Part shown: in pieces, positions 33,175 to 41,962 of the stretch
How positions within the stretch are numbered: the stretch's first letter is position 1
How the letters are laid out: every line of letters begins with the position of its first letter
Assembly (NCBI GenBank): GCA_023440865.1
Contig: JAEXRM010000020.1
Location: 1 to 49,048 of the forward strand
Direction: 5' to 3'
Source of the DNA: Bacillota bacterium
GTDB taxonomy: Bacteria > Bacillota > Clostridia > DSM-8532
Length of the DNA stretch: 49,048 nt
Program-made: the position numbers and the translations under genes
Notes under the pieces: model-generated
The model's database searches: none
What the model was told of the DNA's origin: nothing
What the model saw: the letters and a program-made list of their open reading frames with translations, nothing else

Positions 33175-34047
33175 TCACGTGAAGGACATTGTGTACGCGC
33201 ACGAAAAGGTCTTGCCGGGCGCCAGGTGAAGCAGGCCCGCCTTCCGCTCGAAGTCGGGCGCGTCGCCATGCGTGGAGTCGAAGCCGAACCAGGGCTCGAT
33301 GCAGACAAACGGCCCATTGTTTGCCGAGGACCAGATGCCGAGGTCGGGAAACCCTGCAAAATCGACGCGGATGACATGCGGATTCTTCGTGTTGCGGATT
33401 TCGAGCCAGCTCGACTTCATGTCGCGCAGGATGGCGGCGCCGTTGCGGAACAGGTCGTGCGTCAGCGGCTTCGTGCGTGAACCATCCAGAAACGGCACCG
33501 TCTTCCCCGTCAGCAGGCCGTCGGCCTTCACGCGGCTATCCAGTGTCTCCGGGTGCTCGAACACAAGGCTGTAGTCATCCATCGCCTCACCGGGCAGCAG
33601 CGGGCAGCGGAAGCCGGGATGCCCGCCGATGGAAAAGGGCATGACACCCTCGTTGCGGTTGATCACGGTGAAGCCGTGCAGCAGGCGGTTGCCATCAAGC
33701 GCGTAGGTGACGAGCAGCTCGAAACGGAACGGATACTGTACCCGTGTGGCCTGGTTGTCACACAGGCGCAGCGTCAGGCGGTCCCTTGTCTGCTCGAGCA
33801 GTTCGAAATCCGCGTTGCGCGCGAAACCGTGCGGTTTCATGCGGTACGGTTCATTCATCCAGCGGTATCCGCCGTCGGGCAATCCGCCGACGATGGGGAA
33901 GAGGACATAGGACTGGCCCGGCCAGAAGGCGGGATCACCCTGCCACAGGTACTCGATGTCGTCCCGCCGGGCGCGGATGCTGGTGAGTTCCGCTCCCGCG
34001 GGCTTGACCAGAACGCGGAGATCCGGATTTGACAGTTCATGTAGCAT
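33175..34047 (-). CDS. Aldose 1-epimerase-like (mutarotase fold) protein
   Basis: This 290-residue protein resembles the YihR/LacX-type galactose mutarotase-like family. The N-terminus shows DLRVLVKPAGAELTSIRA and LWQGDPAFWPGQSYVLFP; the catalytic His is in FSIGGHPGFRCP and the base Glu in FVCIEPWFGFDS, the two family hallmarks. The start at 34047 has GAGGG upstream at a workable distance; the frame is open further upstream without a better start. It probably interconverts anomers of a sugar or sugar phosphate. It lies minus-strand, 188 bases downstream of the amidohydrolase gene, so the two may be one transcript. Confidence 0.87.
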   Translation of the reverse strand: MLHELSNPDLRVLVKPAGAELTSIRARRDDIEYLWQGDPAFWPGQSYVLFPIVGGLPDGGYRWMNEPYRMKPHGFARNADFELLEQTRDRLTLRLCDNQATRVQYPFRFELLVTYALDGNRLLHGFTVINRNEGVMPFSIGGHPGFRCPLLPGEAMDDYSLVFEHPETLDSRVKADGLLTGKTVPFLDGSRTKPLTHDLFRNGAAILRDMKSSWLEIRNTKNPHVIRVDFAGFPDLGIWSSANNGPFVCIEPWFGFDSTHGDAPDFERKAGLLHLAPGKTFSCAYTMSFT

Positions 34048-34235
34048 GCAGAAGCCCTCGCTTTCCGTGTGAAGGTGCGCAGACGCGGGTGCGCGCAAGC
34101 CGCACAGCAACATCGTACCACACGGTGGGCATGATGGCACGGTGAACCGGATGCACAACACGCGTTCCGGCACATGTCTTGCGCGACCGCGGCAGGCCGT
34201 GCCGGTTCGGGCACCATCGCGAACGGCTTGCGGCC

Positions 34236-35105
34236 TCAGATGACGGATGCCAGCCGCGGGAACACGCGCAGCGCGTTGCGGAAGAAGACATCGGCCTGGC
34301 AGGCCTGCGGGATCAGCTGGCGGATGAACGGGATGTAGGCTTCCATCGGGGCCAGCGGCCAGTCCGAGCCGTACAGGAAACGGTCGTACCGCTCCTCGAA
34401 CAGCAGGGGCTGTCGCCAGCGCAACGTCTCCACGGGGTCTGCGGACTTGCGCGAGATGGCGGCGGCATCCGTCACAAGCAGCCCGGACAGGTCGGCGACG
34501 ACATTGGGACTCTTGGAGATGAGCGCTGCCGTATCCATGACCCAGGGTTCCCCCATGTGGCAGATGACGAAGGTCAGCTCGGGATGCCGGACAATCGCCT
34601 CGTCGAAGGACAGGGGATGGGCATACTTCAACAGTCCCCGCGAAGAGTAGGTGACCCCGCCGTGTACGACGATCGGCAGCCCACGCTCGCCGGCCAGGCG
34701 ATAAACCGGTTCATAGACCGCATCATCCACATAGAAGGGGTAGTATCCGGCGTACAGCTTGATCCCCACCGTCCGTGGACTGTCGAGCAGACCGGCGAGC
34801 GCCGCAAGCGCCGCTTCGCCGCGCCTTGACAGGTCGAACGGGTTGATGCCGGGGCACAGGAACAGACCCGGCGGCAGCGTCTCCTCCAGGTCGGCTTCCA
34901 TGGGCGTGCGGGCGGCGGTGTCGGGGAATCCGCCCGGAGCGGTTTCGGCAAGCCCCATCGCGATGCCCGCGACCACGCCGCTCTTTTTGCACTCGGTCCG
35001 GAAGCCTTCTCCCGAGTAATCGACATGGGAGATGGCTTGTGCCGTCTCCTTGAATACGCGGATATTGGAAAAGTGGATATGTGCATCGATGATCTGCAAG
35101 TGCAT
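34236..35105 (-). CDS. Amidohydrolase family 2 protein (metal-dependent TIM barrel)
   Basis: This 289-residue protein is like the ACMSD/amidohydrolase_2 family. Metal-site motifs: DAHIHFSN at the N-terminus, IVVHGG near residue 150, VICHMGEPW further on and YGSDWPLAP near the C-terminus (catalytic Asp). Members hydrolyse or decarboxylate diverse small molecules; the substrate is not evident here. The start is ambiguous: ATG at 35105 lies only a base or two after GAGGAG, while TTG at 35099 has the better 7-base spacing. A minus-strand promoter precedes it. Confidence 0.83.
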   Translation of the reverse strand: MHLQIIDAHIHFSNIRVFKETAQAISHVDYSGEGFRTECKKSGVVAGIAMGLAETAPGGFPDTAARTPMEADLEETLPPGLFLCPGINPFDLSRRGEAALAALAGLLDSPRTVGIKLYAGYYPFYVDDAVYEPVYRLAGERGLPIVVHGGVTYSSRGLLKYAHPLSFDEAIVRHPELTFVICHMGEPWVMDTAALISKSPNVVADLSGLLVTDAAAISRKSADPVETLRWRQPLLFEERYDRFLYGSDWPLAPMEAYIPFIRQLIPQACQADVFFRNALRVFPRLASVI

Positions 35106-35482
35106 ACTCCTCTTCTGCTGCAATCGGGCAGCCATGCGAATCTCCGGCTCAACCGGCAGCCGGGTGCAGCCGAGCCGACATGGACGCAGCCCCGTATCGG
35201 CCGTTCCGAGGGCGCTTCGGCGCGAGATCGCCATACCGGACGACCGATTGTGCCGTGTTCGCCCTGGCCTCATTTTATCACGGGGGAGGCGATGGGCAAT
35301 GGCCGGGACACATCCGGCCTGATCGGGCATGCGCGTGGTGCGGGACGGCCTCGCGTGGCACCGGAATGGGGACGGGTCGCGGCTTCCGGACGGATGAGGT
35401 GCTGCGTCGCAACGCGATGCAGGAAATGAAAGTCAATCCTGCATATTTCTCATGTATACATTGCTCCGTGAGCCGAATATTG
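35106..35482. other. Intergenic region between the amidohydrolase and pckG genes
   Basis: About 380 bases without a convincing gene. It holds the minus-strand promoter at 35272-35299 and, from about 35425, a relatively AT-rich stretch leading into the pckG promoter. Open frames here lack ribosome binding sites. Confidence 0.5.
35272..35299 (-). promoter_or_regulatory. Minus-strand promoter for the amidohydrolase gene
   Basis: On the minus strand TTGCCC (35299-35294) and TAAAAT (35277-35272) are 16 bases apart, giving a leader of about 160 bases. Confidence 0.5.
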
Positions 35483-35511
35483 TTGAAGAATTCACAAGGA
35501 TGTGATAGCAT
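35483..35511 (+). promoter_or_regulatory. Promoter of the PEP carboxykinase gene
   Basis: TTGAAG (35483-35488) and TAGCAT (35506-35511) are 17 bases apart, with an extended -10 TG at 35503-35504. The leader would be about 110 bases, in an AT-rich patch. Confidence 0.5.
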
Positions 35512-35630
35512 TTCAATGGGATTTCGGCGGGTTTCGGACAGCGAGCGCTTCCCGACAAGCCGGTCCTGGCAGCTTATGACCGCAATGGGAAGGACAGCTG
35601 TTTGAAAAAAGCGTTGGAAGGAGCAAAGAC

Positions 35631-37424
35631 ATGACAACGAACAAGAAGTTGCTGGCCTGGGTGGAAGAAATCGCCGCCATGTGCCAGCCGGACCAGATTC
35701 ACTGGTGCGACGGCTCCCAGGAAGAGAACGACCGCCTCCTCAAGGAAATGGTGGACGCCGGCATGGCGACGCCCCTGAATCCCGAGAAGCGCCCCGGCTG
35801 CTATCTGTTCCGCAGCGACGCCTCCGACGTCGCCCGCGTGGAAAACCGCACCTACATCGCTTCCAGGAGCCAGGAAGACGCCGGTCCGACCAACAACTGG
35901 ATCGACCCGGCCGAGCTGAAGGAAACCATGAAGGGCCTGTACAAGGGCTGCATGAAGGGCCGTACGATGTACGTCATCCCCTTCTCCATGGGCCCCATCG
36001 GTTCCCCCATCTCCAAGATCGGCGTCGAAATCTCCGACAGCGCGTACGTTGTCGTCAACATGCGCATCATGACCCGCATGGGCCAGAAGGTCCTCGAGAC
36101 CCTCGGCGACGGCGAGTTCGTGCCCTGCCTGCACTCCATCGGCGCGCCGCTGGAGCCCGGCCAGCAGGATTCCACCTGGCCGTGCGCACCCATCGAAAAG
36201 AAGTACATCTCCCACTTCCCCGAAGAGCGCACCATCTGGTCCTACGGCTCCGGCTACGGCGGCAACGCCCTGCTGGGCAAGAAGTGCTTCGCGCTGCGCA
36301 TCGCGTCCGTCCAGGCCCGCGATGAGGGCTGGATGGCCGAGCACATGCTCATCCTCAAGCTCACCAATCCCGAAGGCGTCGTCAAGTACGTCGCCGCCGC
36401 GTTCCCGTCCGCCTGCGGCAAGACCAACCTGGCCATGCTGGTTCCGACCATCGAAGGCTGGACGGTCGAGACCATCGGCGACGACATCGCATGGATGAAG
36501 TTCGGCAAGGACGGCCGTCTGTACGCCATCAACCCGGAAGCGGGCTTCTTCGGCGTGGCACCCGGCACCTCCATGGACTCCAACCCCAACGCGATGCGCT
36601 CCATCGAGAAGAACACCATCTTCACGAACGTCGGCCTCACCGACGACGGCGACATCTGGTGGGAAGGCATCGGCTACGAAGCCCCCGACCACCTCGTCGA
36701 CTGGAAGGGCAACGACTGGCAGAAGGGCACCAAGGAGGTGGCAGCGCACGCCAACGCACGCTTCACCGCACCGGCAGCCCAGTGCCCCGTCATCGCCTCC
36801 GAGTGGGAGGATCCCGCCGGCGTGCCGATTTCCGCCATCCTCATCGGCGGCCGTCGCCCCAGCACCATCCCGCTCGTGCATGAATCCTTCGACTGGAACC
36901 ACGGTGTGTTCATGGGCTCCATCATGGGTTCCGAGCTCACCGCCGCCGCCATCTCCGACAAGATCGGCCAGGTTCGCCGCGATCCCTTCGCCATGCTGCC
37001 CTTCATCGGCTACCATGTGTGCGACTACCTCCAGCACTGGCTCGACATCGGCGGCATGACCGACGCCGACAAGCTGCCCAAGATCTTCTACGTCAACTGG
37101 TTCCGCAAGGACGACTCCGGCCGCTGGCTGTGGCCCGGCTTCGGCGAGAACAGCCGCGTCCTCAAGTGGGTCTTCGAGCGCGTTGAAGGCAAGGCGAAGG
37201 CGGTCAAGACCCAGATCGGCTTCATGCCCACCGAGGACGCCATCGACCGCACCGGTCTGTCCTCCGTGTCCGATGCCGACATGCACGAGCTGCTCAAGAT
37301 CGAGGCCGACAAGTGGCTGGCCGAAGTGGAGTCCGTCAAGGCCCACTACGCCACCTACGGCGAGAAGCTGCCCACGGAGCTCTCCAACCAGCTCGCCGCC
37401 CTGGAAGCCCGCCTCAAGGCGTAA
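35631..37424 (+). CDS. pckG: Phosphoenolpyruvate carboxykinase (GTP)
   Basis: It interconverts oxaloacetate and PEP with GTP/GDP, either for gluconeogenesis or, in fermenters, to fix CO2 with energy gain. The 597 residues match the GTP type. Motifs: FRSDASDVARVENRTYI for substrate, YGSGYGGNALLGKKC, the kinase P-loop FPSACGKTNLAML near residue 258 with the reactive Cys, then NPEAGFFGVAPGTS and the guanine-site region WFRKDDSGRWLWPGFGENSR. ATG 35631 follows TGGAAGGAG. Codon use is visibly more biased than its neighbours (nearly all C-ending), suggesting high expression. A strong terminator follows. Confidence 0.97.
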   Translation: MTTNKKLLAWVEEIAAMCQPDQIHWCDGSQEENDRLLKEMVDAGMATPLNPEKRPGCYLFRSDASDVARVENRTYIASRSQEDAGPTNNWIDPAELKETMKGLYKGCMKGRTMYVIPFSMGPIGSPISKIGVEISDSAYVVVNMRIMTRMGQKVLETLGDGEFVPCLHSIGAPLEPGQQDSTWPCAPIEKKYISHFPEERTIWSYGSGYGGNALLGKKCFALRIASVQARDEGWMAEHMLILKLTNPEGVVKYVAAAFPSACGKTNLAMLVPTIEGWTVETIGDDIAWMKFGKDGRLYAINPEAGFFGVAPGTSMDSNPNAMRSIEKNTIFTNVGLTDDGDIWWEGIGYEAPDHLVDWKGNDWQKGTKEVAAHANARFTAPAAQCPVIASEWEDPAGVPISAILIGGRRPSTIPLVHESFDWNHGVFMGSIMGSELTAAAISDKIGQVRRDPFAMLPFIGYHVCDYLQHWLDIGGMTDADKLPKIFYVNWFRKDDSGRWLWPGFGENSRVLKWVFERVEGKAKAVKTQIGFMPTEDAIDRTGLSSVSDADMHELLKIEADKWLAEVESVKAHYATYGEKLPTELSNQLAALEARLKA

Positions 37425-37450
37425 GACCCTTCCCGTTCAACAGCGCTGCG

Positions 37451-37490
37451 GACCGGCAGACTGATTGTCTGCCGGTCTGTTTCTGTTTTT
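37451..37490 (+). terminator. Strong intrinsic terminator of pckG
   Basis: GACCGGCAGAC (37451-37461) and GTCTGCCGGTC (37467-37477) form a perfect 11-base stem with a 5-base loop, followed by TGTTTCTGTTTTT. Confidence 0.92.
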
Positions 37491-37627
37491 GCGGCATCCG
37501 CATAGACGCCCGACCGTCAGCCATGAGACAATCAAATCGGCGAACCGCCCAACTTCCGGGTTCACGCGCCAAACGGCTCCGAGAAGCGAGCGAACTCGCA
37601 TGACCGACTCTTGGAAAGGCATGCCAC

Positions 37628-38926
37628 ATGAAACGCGTCATCTTCCTCGTCGACATGAACGCCTTCTTCATCTCGTGCGAGACCACCCGCCGACCGGAGC
37701 TCGCTGGCGTTCCTGCCGCCGTGGCGGGGGATCCGGCCTACAGGTCCGGCATCATTCTCGCGGCCAACTACGAGGCGCGCCGGTTCGGGGTCCGCACCAC
37801 CATGGTGCTCCACGAGGCGAGGCGGTTGTGTCCCGGCCTGGTGCTGCTGCCACCGGACCATGACTTCTATGTGGCCAAGTCCGAAGAGGTCATGACCCTG
37901 TTTGGCCGCTACACCCCGCTGGTCGAGCCCAACAGCATCGACGAGGCCTGGCTCGACATGACCGGTTGCGAGGGCTTGTCCGGACCTCCTCGCACCGCAG
38001 CGGAATCCATCATGGCGGGTATCCGCGACGAGTTGGGCCTGTGGTGCTCGATCGGCATCGCGGAGAACAAGTATCTCGCGAAAATGGCCTCCGACATGAA
38101 AAAGCCCATGGGCATCACGGAACTGTGGCCCGAGGACGTGCCGGTGAAAATGTGGCCCCTGCCGGCCGGAGAACTGCTTGGTGTGGGGAAGAAGAGCGCC
38201 GAGCGGCTCGCGCGCTACGGCATGCGCACCATCGGCGACGTCGCGCAAACGGACCCGGCGGTGCTGACTCGCCTGCTCGGCAAGGGCGGATACGACATCT
38301 GGCTGCATGCAAACGGCCAGGATGAGGAACCGGTCCGCGTCCATGGCGAGGACGAGATGAAGTCGATCGGCCGATCCACGACCCTGCCGCACGACCTTGT
38401 TTCCCTGGAGGAGGCGCGACCCGTCCTGATCCAGCTGGGCGAGGCGATTGCGGCCGCCGCCCGTCAGCATGGCAAGAAAGGCCGCGTGGTCCAGATCACG
38501 ATCAAGCATGCGGATTTCACGACCGTGACACGACAGGTCGCCATAACGGCGACACACGACACGGACCGCATCCTCGAGGCAGGGCTGGAACTGCTCGCCC
38601 GCAACTGGGACCCACGGCATCCCGTCCGCCTGCTGGGCATTTCCCTGAGCGGTTTCGAGGCCGATTCGGGCCAGATCTCCCTTTTTGATCTGCCTGGCGG
38701 AAATCCGGAGACCCTACGAAAGCCTGCTGTCCCAAAGCCGGCCGACGTCCCCCCGGCTGCTGACGGCACGGCTGACAGCCGTCATGCCGCTACCCGGCAT
38801 GAAGCGCTGGATGCCGCAATCGACGGGCTGCGAAGCCGGTTCGGTGAGCGGGCCGTCCAGCGCGCGAGCCTGGTTGGCCGGGACAAGCCCCGGCGGCATG
38901 GCGGGCCACCACACAAGGGGGACTAG
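37628..38926 (+). CDS. dinB: DNA polymerase IV (Y family)
   Basis: This 432-residue lesion-bypass polymerase has the Y-family palm motifs FLVDMNAFFISCE (catalytic Asp, N-terminus) and NSIDEAWLDMTGCE (catalytic Asp/Glu), the fingers/palm stretch CSIGIAENKYLAKMASDMKKP, a helix-hairpin-helix thumb (LGVGKKSAERLARYGM), a little-finger domain and a sliding-clamp-binding motif QISLFDL near residue 355, followed by a disordered tail of about 70 residues. ATG 37628 has a GGAAAGG site upstream. No LexA box of the GAAC-N4-GTTC kind is obvious before it. It acts in translesion synthesis at stalled forks. Confidence 0.93.
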   Translation: MKRVIFLVDMNAFFISCETTRRPELAGVPAAVAGDPAYRSGIILAANYEARRFGVRTTMVLHEARRLCPGLVLLPPDHDFYVAKSEEVMTLFGRYTPLVEPNSIDEAWLDMTGCEGLSGPPRTAAESIMAGIRDELGLWCSIGIAENKYLAKMASDMKKPMGITELWPEDVPVKMWPLPAGELLGVGKKSAERLARYGMRTIGDVAQTDPAVLTRLLGKGGYDIWLHANGQDEEPVRVHGEDEMKSIGRSTTLPHDLVSLEEARPVLIQLGEAIAAAARQHGKKGRVVQITIKHADFTTVTRQVAITATHDTDRILEAGLELLARNWDPRHPVRLLGISLSGFEADSGQISLFDLPGGNPETLRKPAVPKPADVPPAADGTADSRHAATRHEALDAAIDGLRSRFGERAVQRASLVGRDKPRRHGGPPHKGD

Positions 38927-38980
38927 GGCGCCGATCGGAAGATACAGTAGGTGACAAATTGGTCATCTACCCGAAAGCGA

Positions 38981-39009
38981 CTGACAAATCCTGCTGGAAA
39001 CGGTACACT
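38981..39009 (+). promoter_or_regulatory. Promoter of uppP
   Basis: CTGACA (38981-38986) and TACACT (39004-39009) are 17 bases apart. The leader would be about 120 bases. Just upstream, TGACAAATTGGTCA (38952-38965) forms a small TGAC/GTCA dyad. Confidence 0.55.
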
Positions 39010-39136
39010 TGTTCTTGCGGCGGAAAGGTCGCCGGGTGGCATCGCGATGCTGCCACATGCCGGCCCGCATGGTCAGTTCGCCGGTCTGCACGGTATGGCA
39101 CCCTGCGCGGACCGGGCCACATCGGAAGGGAGCATC

Positions 39137-39955
39137 ATGGAAGGCAGTCTGGCATTGATACTCAAATCCCTGGTCATTGCCGTGGTGGAGGGCATCACGG
39201 AGTTCCTGCCGATCTCCTCGACCGGTCACATGATCCTGGCAGGGCATTTCATCGGATTCACCGGCGAGTTCGCCAGGATGTTCGAAATCGTCATCCAGCT
39301 GGGGGCCATCCTGGCCATCGTGGTGCTGTACCGGAAGAAAATCCTCGATTCGTTGCGCCATCTCAAGCCCGGGGAAGCGGGCTTCCGCTTTTGGCTGGCC
39401 GTCTGCGTGGGTTTCGTGCCCTTCGGCCTGGTGGCGTTCCTGTTCCATGATGTCGTCGAGGAACGGCTCATGGCGCCGCTCCCGGTAGCGGGAGCCCTGC
39501 TGGTGGGCGGTATCCTGATGGTCGTGGCCGAAAACCGCTTCCGCAATCGGAAGGGCCTCGAAAATGCCATGGACGTGCGCCTTCGGCAGGCGGTCCTCAT
39601 CGGCCTGTTCCAGTGCATAGCCCTGTGGCCGGGGTTCTCCCGCTCCGCCGCCACGATCATCGGCGGCTGGGCCGCAGGGCTTGGCACCGTTGCGGCCGCC
39701 GAGTTCTCCTTCTTCCTCGCGTTGCCGACCATGGTCGTCGCCAGCGGCTACTCGCTGCTGAAGACGGACATGGTTTTGACCGGCATGGAATGGGTGGCGT
39801 TGGGATTGGGTTTTGTCACGGCGTTCCTGGTCGCCCTGTTCGTGGTCGGCCGTTTCGTGCGTTTCCTGCAAACGAAGCCGATGCGCGGCTTCGCCTATTA
39901 CCGGTTCGGCCTGGCCCTGGTGATTCTGGCCCTGTCCCTTATGAGGATTCTGTGA
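39137..39955 (+). CDS. uppP: Undecaprenyl-diphosphatase
   Basis: This membrane phosphatase recycles undecaprenyl diphosphate to the monophosphate, the lipid carrier for peptidoglycan; overproduction gives bacitracin resistance (BacA). The 272 residues hold about eight hydrophobic segments. Motif 1 is VVEGITEFLPISSTGHMIL with the catalytic Glu, His and Ser-rich loop; motif 2 is ALWPGFSRSAATIIGGW, the PGxSRS catalytic segment. ATG 39137 follows GGAAGGGAG at close spacing; the open frame extends upstream across the promoter but without a better start. Confidence 0.95.
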   Translation: MEGSLALILKSLVIAVVEGITEFLPISSTGHMILAGHFIGFTGEFARMFEIVIQLGAILAIVVLYRKKILDSLRHLKPGEAGFRFWLAVCVGFVPFGLVAFLFHDVVEERLMAPLPVAGALLVGGILMVVAENRFRNRKGLENAMDVRLRQAVLIGLFQCIALWPGFSRSAATIIGGWAAGLGTVAAAEFSFFLALPTMVVASGYSLLKTDMVLTGMEWVALGLGFVTAFLVALFVVGRFVRFLQTKPMRGFAYYRFGLALVILALSLMRIL

Positions 39956-40024
39956 AGGAACGACAGGCGGTGACCGGGCCAACGGCGCGTATGGCGCCGA
40001 CCGGGTGCCGGGGAGGAGATGCGC

Positions 40025-40711
40025 ATGCACGGCAGCCATAAATGGGAAACACATCTCCATACCAGCGAGGGCAGCGCCTGCGCCCATTCCACGGGCGCCG
40101 AGATGGCAAGGGCACACCTTGCGGCCGGGTACGAGGGCATCATTGTCACAGACCACTTTTTCAACGGCAACTGCGCGGTGCCCGGAGATCTGCCATGGGA
40201 GGAGCGCGTGGCGCGATTCTGCGCCGGCTATGAACACGCCAGGATCGAGGGAGAGCGCATCGGCCTGCGGGTGTTGTTCGGACTGGAGTTTTCCTTTCGC
40301 GGCACCGATTTCCTGACCTATGGCATTGATCGCGGCTTTCTGCTTGCCCATCCCGGCATGGACGCATGGGAGCCCGCCACCTTCTTCTCGGAGATCCATC
40401 GGGCCGGAGGTTTCATTGCCCATGCGCATCCCTTCCGGACTGCGTTCTACATCAGTGAGATCCGCCTGTATCCCGAGGGGGTGGACGCGGTGGAGATCGA
40501 GAACGCCAGTCACAGCGATCCGGATACCGACAGGCAGGCACATGCATTTGCCCTTCGGCACAAGCTGCTCATGACCGCCGGTTCGGACACCCACGACGAC
40601 GACCGGCTGTTCGGCGGGGGCATGCGGTTTCACCATGCGATCGGGTCGATCGGCGATTTCATAGCCGCGGTCCGCAACCGGCAGTGGGACATACCCGGAT
40701 CCGGACGCTGA
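40025..40711 (+). CDS. PHP-domain phosphoesterase-like protein
   Basis: This 228-residue protein has the polymerase-and-histidinol-phosphatase fold: ETHLHTSEGS (first two metal His), IIVTDHFFNG, GLEFSF (metal Glu), FIAHAHPFRTAF, VEIENASH, and AGSDTHDDDR near the C-terminus. Such proteins hydrolyse phosphomonoesters or oligonucleotides; the substrate here is open. ATG 40025 has GGGAGGAG at 6-base spacing; the ATG at 40019 overlaps that site. It follows uppP by 69 bases and precedes the acetyltransferase by 57. Confidence 0.87.
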   Translation: MHGSHKWETHLHTSEGSACAHSTGAEMARAHLAAGYEGIIVTDHFFNGNCAVPGDLPWEERVARFCAGYEHARIEGERIGLRVLFGLEFSFRGTDFLTYGIDRGFLLAHPGMDAWEPATFFSEIHRAGGFIAHAHPFRTAFYISEIRLYPEGVDAVEIENASHSDPDTDRQAHAFALRHKLLMTAGSDTHDDDRLFGGGMRFHHAIGSIGDFIAAVRNRQWDIPGSGR

Positions 40712-40768
40712 TAGGCGCCTGGAGACACCGGCGGGAAGGGGCCGCGGGGCGGACCCCAAGGAGGAATC

Positions 40769-41962
40769 ATGGCAACGGTTTTTGAACGGGCGACGCCTGC
40801 GGACTTCGAGGAACTGGTGGATCTTGCGAACTATGTCTTTTCACACGCAGGCGGGCGCACCGACTTTCCGTCCCTGCTGCCCAAGCTGTACAAGCCCGCA
40901 TACGGAACGGCCCCGCATCATGTCGTGGCGCGCGAGGACGGGCGCATCCGCGCCGTCGTCGGCGCATTCCCGCTGCCGATGCGTGTGGCGAGCGAGGATC
41001 TGCTTGCTTACGGCATCGGAACGGTCAGCGTGCACCCCTATCGCCGCAGCTGCGGATACATGAAGGCGCTGATGAACCTCGCGCATGAGGGAATCCGTGC
41101 CGCCGGCGCCGATTTCGGCTGTCTGGGCGGACAACGGCAGCGCTACCAGTATTTTGGCTATGACCGCTGCGGGCAGATGGTGAAGCTGAGCGTCAACCGC
41201 ACGAACATCCGTCACGCGTTCGGGCGCGATTACCGCCCCGCCCACACCTTCCGGCTTCTCGAGGAGGGGGATGCCGCACTCGAGAGGTGCCTTGCGTGGT
41301 TCAACGCACGGCCTGCGCACGCCGTCCGGGAACCGGAGCGGTTCCTCGACATCCTGCGCTCCTGGTATTGCGGTGCCTGGGGAATCGAAGCGCAGGGGAA
41401 CCTGGTCGGTTACCTGGTTGCCTCCAAGGATGGCGGGGAAATCAATGAAATCGTGACGGGCGACGGATGCGACGCCGCCGTGCTTCTGGCAGACTGGCTT
41501 ACCGGACGCGACATCGAGAAGACGGTCGTGGAGCTGCCGCCATTTGAACAGGGCAAAATCGACCGGCTGGCGCGCATCGCCGAGTTCATGACCGTGGAGC
41601 CGGCCGACAACATGGCGGTATACCATTTTCCCCGCACCGTACAGGCCTTCCTCAAGCTCAAGGGCACCTGGCAGCACCTTGCCGAAGGACAGCTCGTGCT
41701 GGCGGTGGAGGGGCATGCCCCCTTCCGGATCGAGGTGTGCGGCGGTACCGTGCGGGTCGAAGCGACCGACAGCCCTGCCAACCTCGCCATGTCCTATGCC
41801 GATGCGCTTGCCTTCCTGTTCAGCCCCCTGGGTGCGGTCACCGCAGGCGCCCTGGAGAAGCGCTGCATGGTGGGGGCGGATGGCTTCGGGCCTGCGGAGC
41901 GCGTCCTGACCGCCTCGTGGTTTCCGCTGCCGCTGTTCTTCGAGAACGCGGACAACGTATGA
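40769..41962 (+). CDS. Eis-like GNAT acetyltransferase with SCP2-type C-terminal domain
   Basis: This 397-residue protein fits the Eis/YjcK-like layout: a GNAT domain (LAYGIGTVSVHPYRRSCGYMKALM is acetyl-CoA-binding; only the core IGTVSVHPYRRSCGYMKAL need be used), a second GNAT-like half and a C-terminal SCP2-like fold (GQLVLAVEGHAPFRIEV). Relatives acetylate amines of aminoglycosides, polyamines or proteins. ATG 40769 follows AAGGAGG with good spacing. Its stop overlaps the ATG of the MocR regulator (41959-41962), so the two are translated together. No antibiotic cluster is nearby. Confidence 0.85.
   Translation: MATVFERATPADFEELVDLANYVFSHAGGRTDFPSLLPKLYKPAYGTAPHHVVAREDGRIRAVVGAFPLPMRVASEDLLAYGIGTVSVHPYRRSCGYMKALMNLAHEGIRAAGADFGCLGGQRQRYQYFGYDRCGQMVKLSVNRTNIRHAFGRDYRPAHTFRLLEEGDAALERCLAWFNARPAHAVREPERFLDILRSWYCGAWGIEAQGNLVGYLVASKDGGEINEIVTGDGCDAAVLLADWLTGRDIEKTVVELPPFEQGKIDRLARIAEFMTVEPADNMAVYHFPRTVQAFLKLKGTWQHLAEGQLVLAVEGHAPFRIEVCGGTVRVEATDSPANLAMSYADALAFLFSPLGAVTAGALEKRCMVGADGFGPAERVLTASWFPLPLFFENADNV

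Noticed and set aside
37425..37627. A LexA box before dinB
   Set aside because: No GAAC-N4-GTTC or similar palindrome was found.
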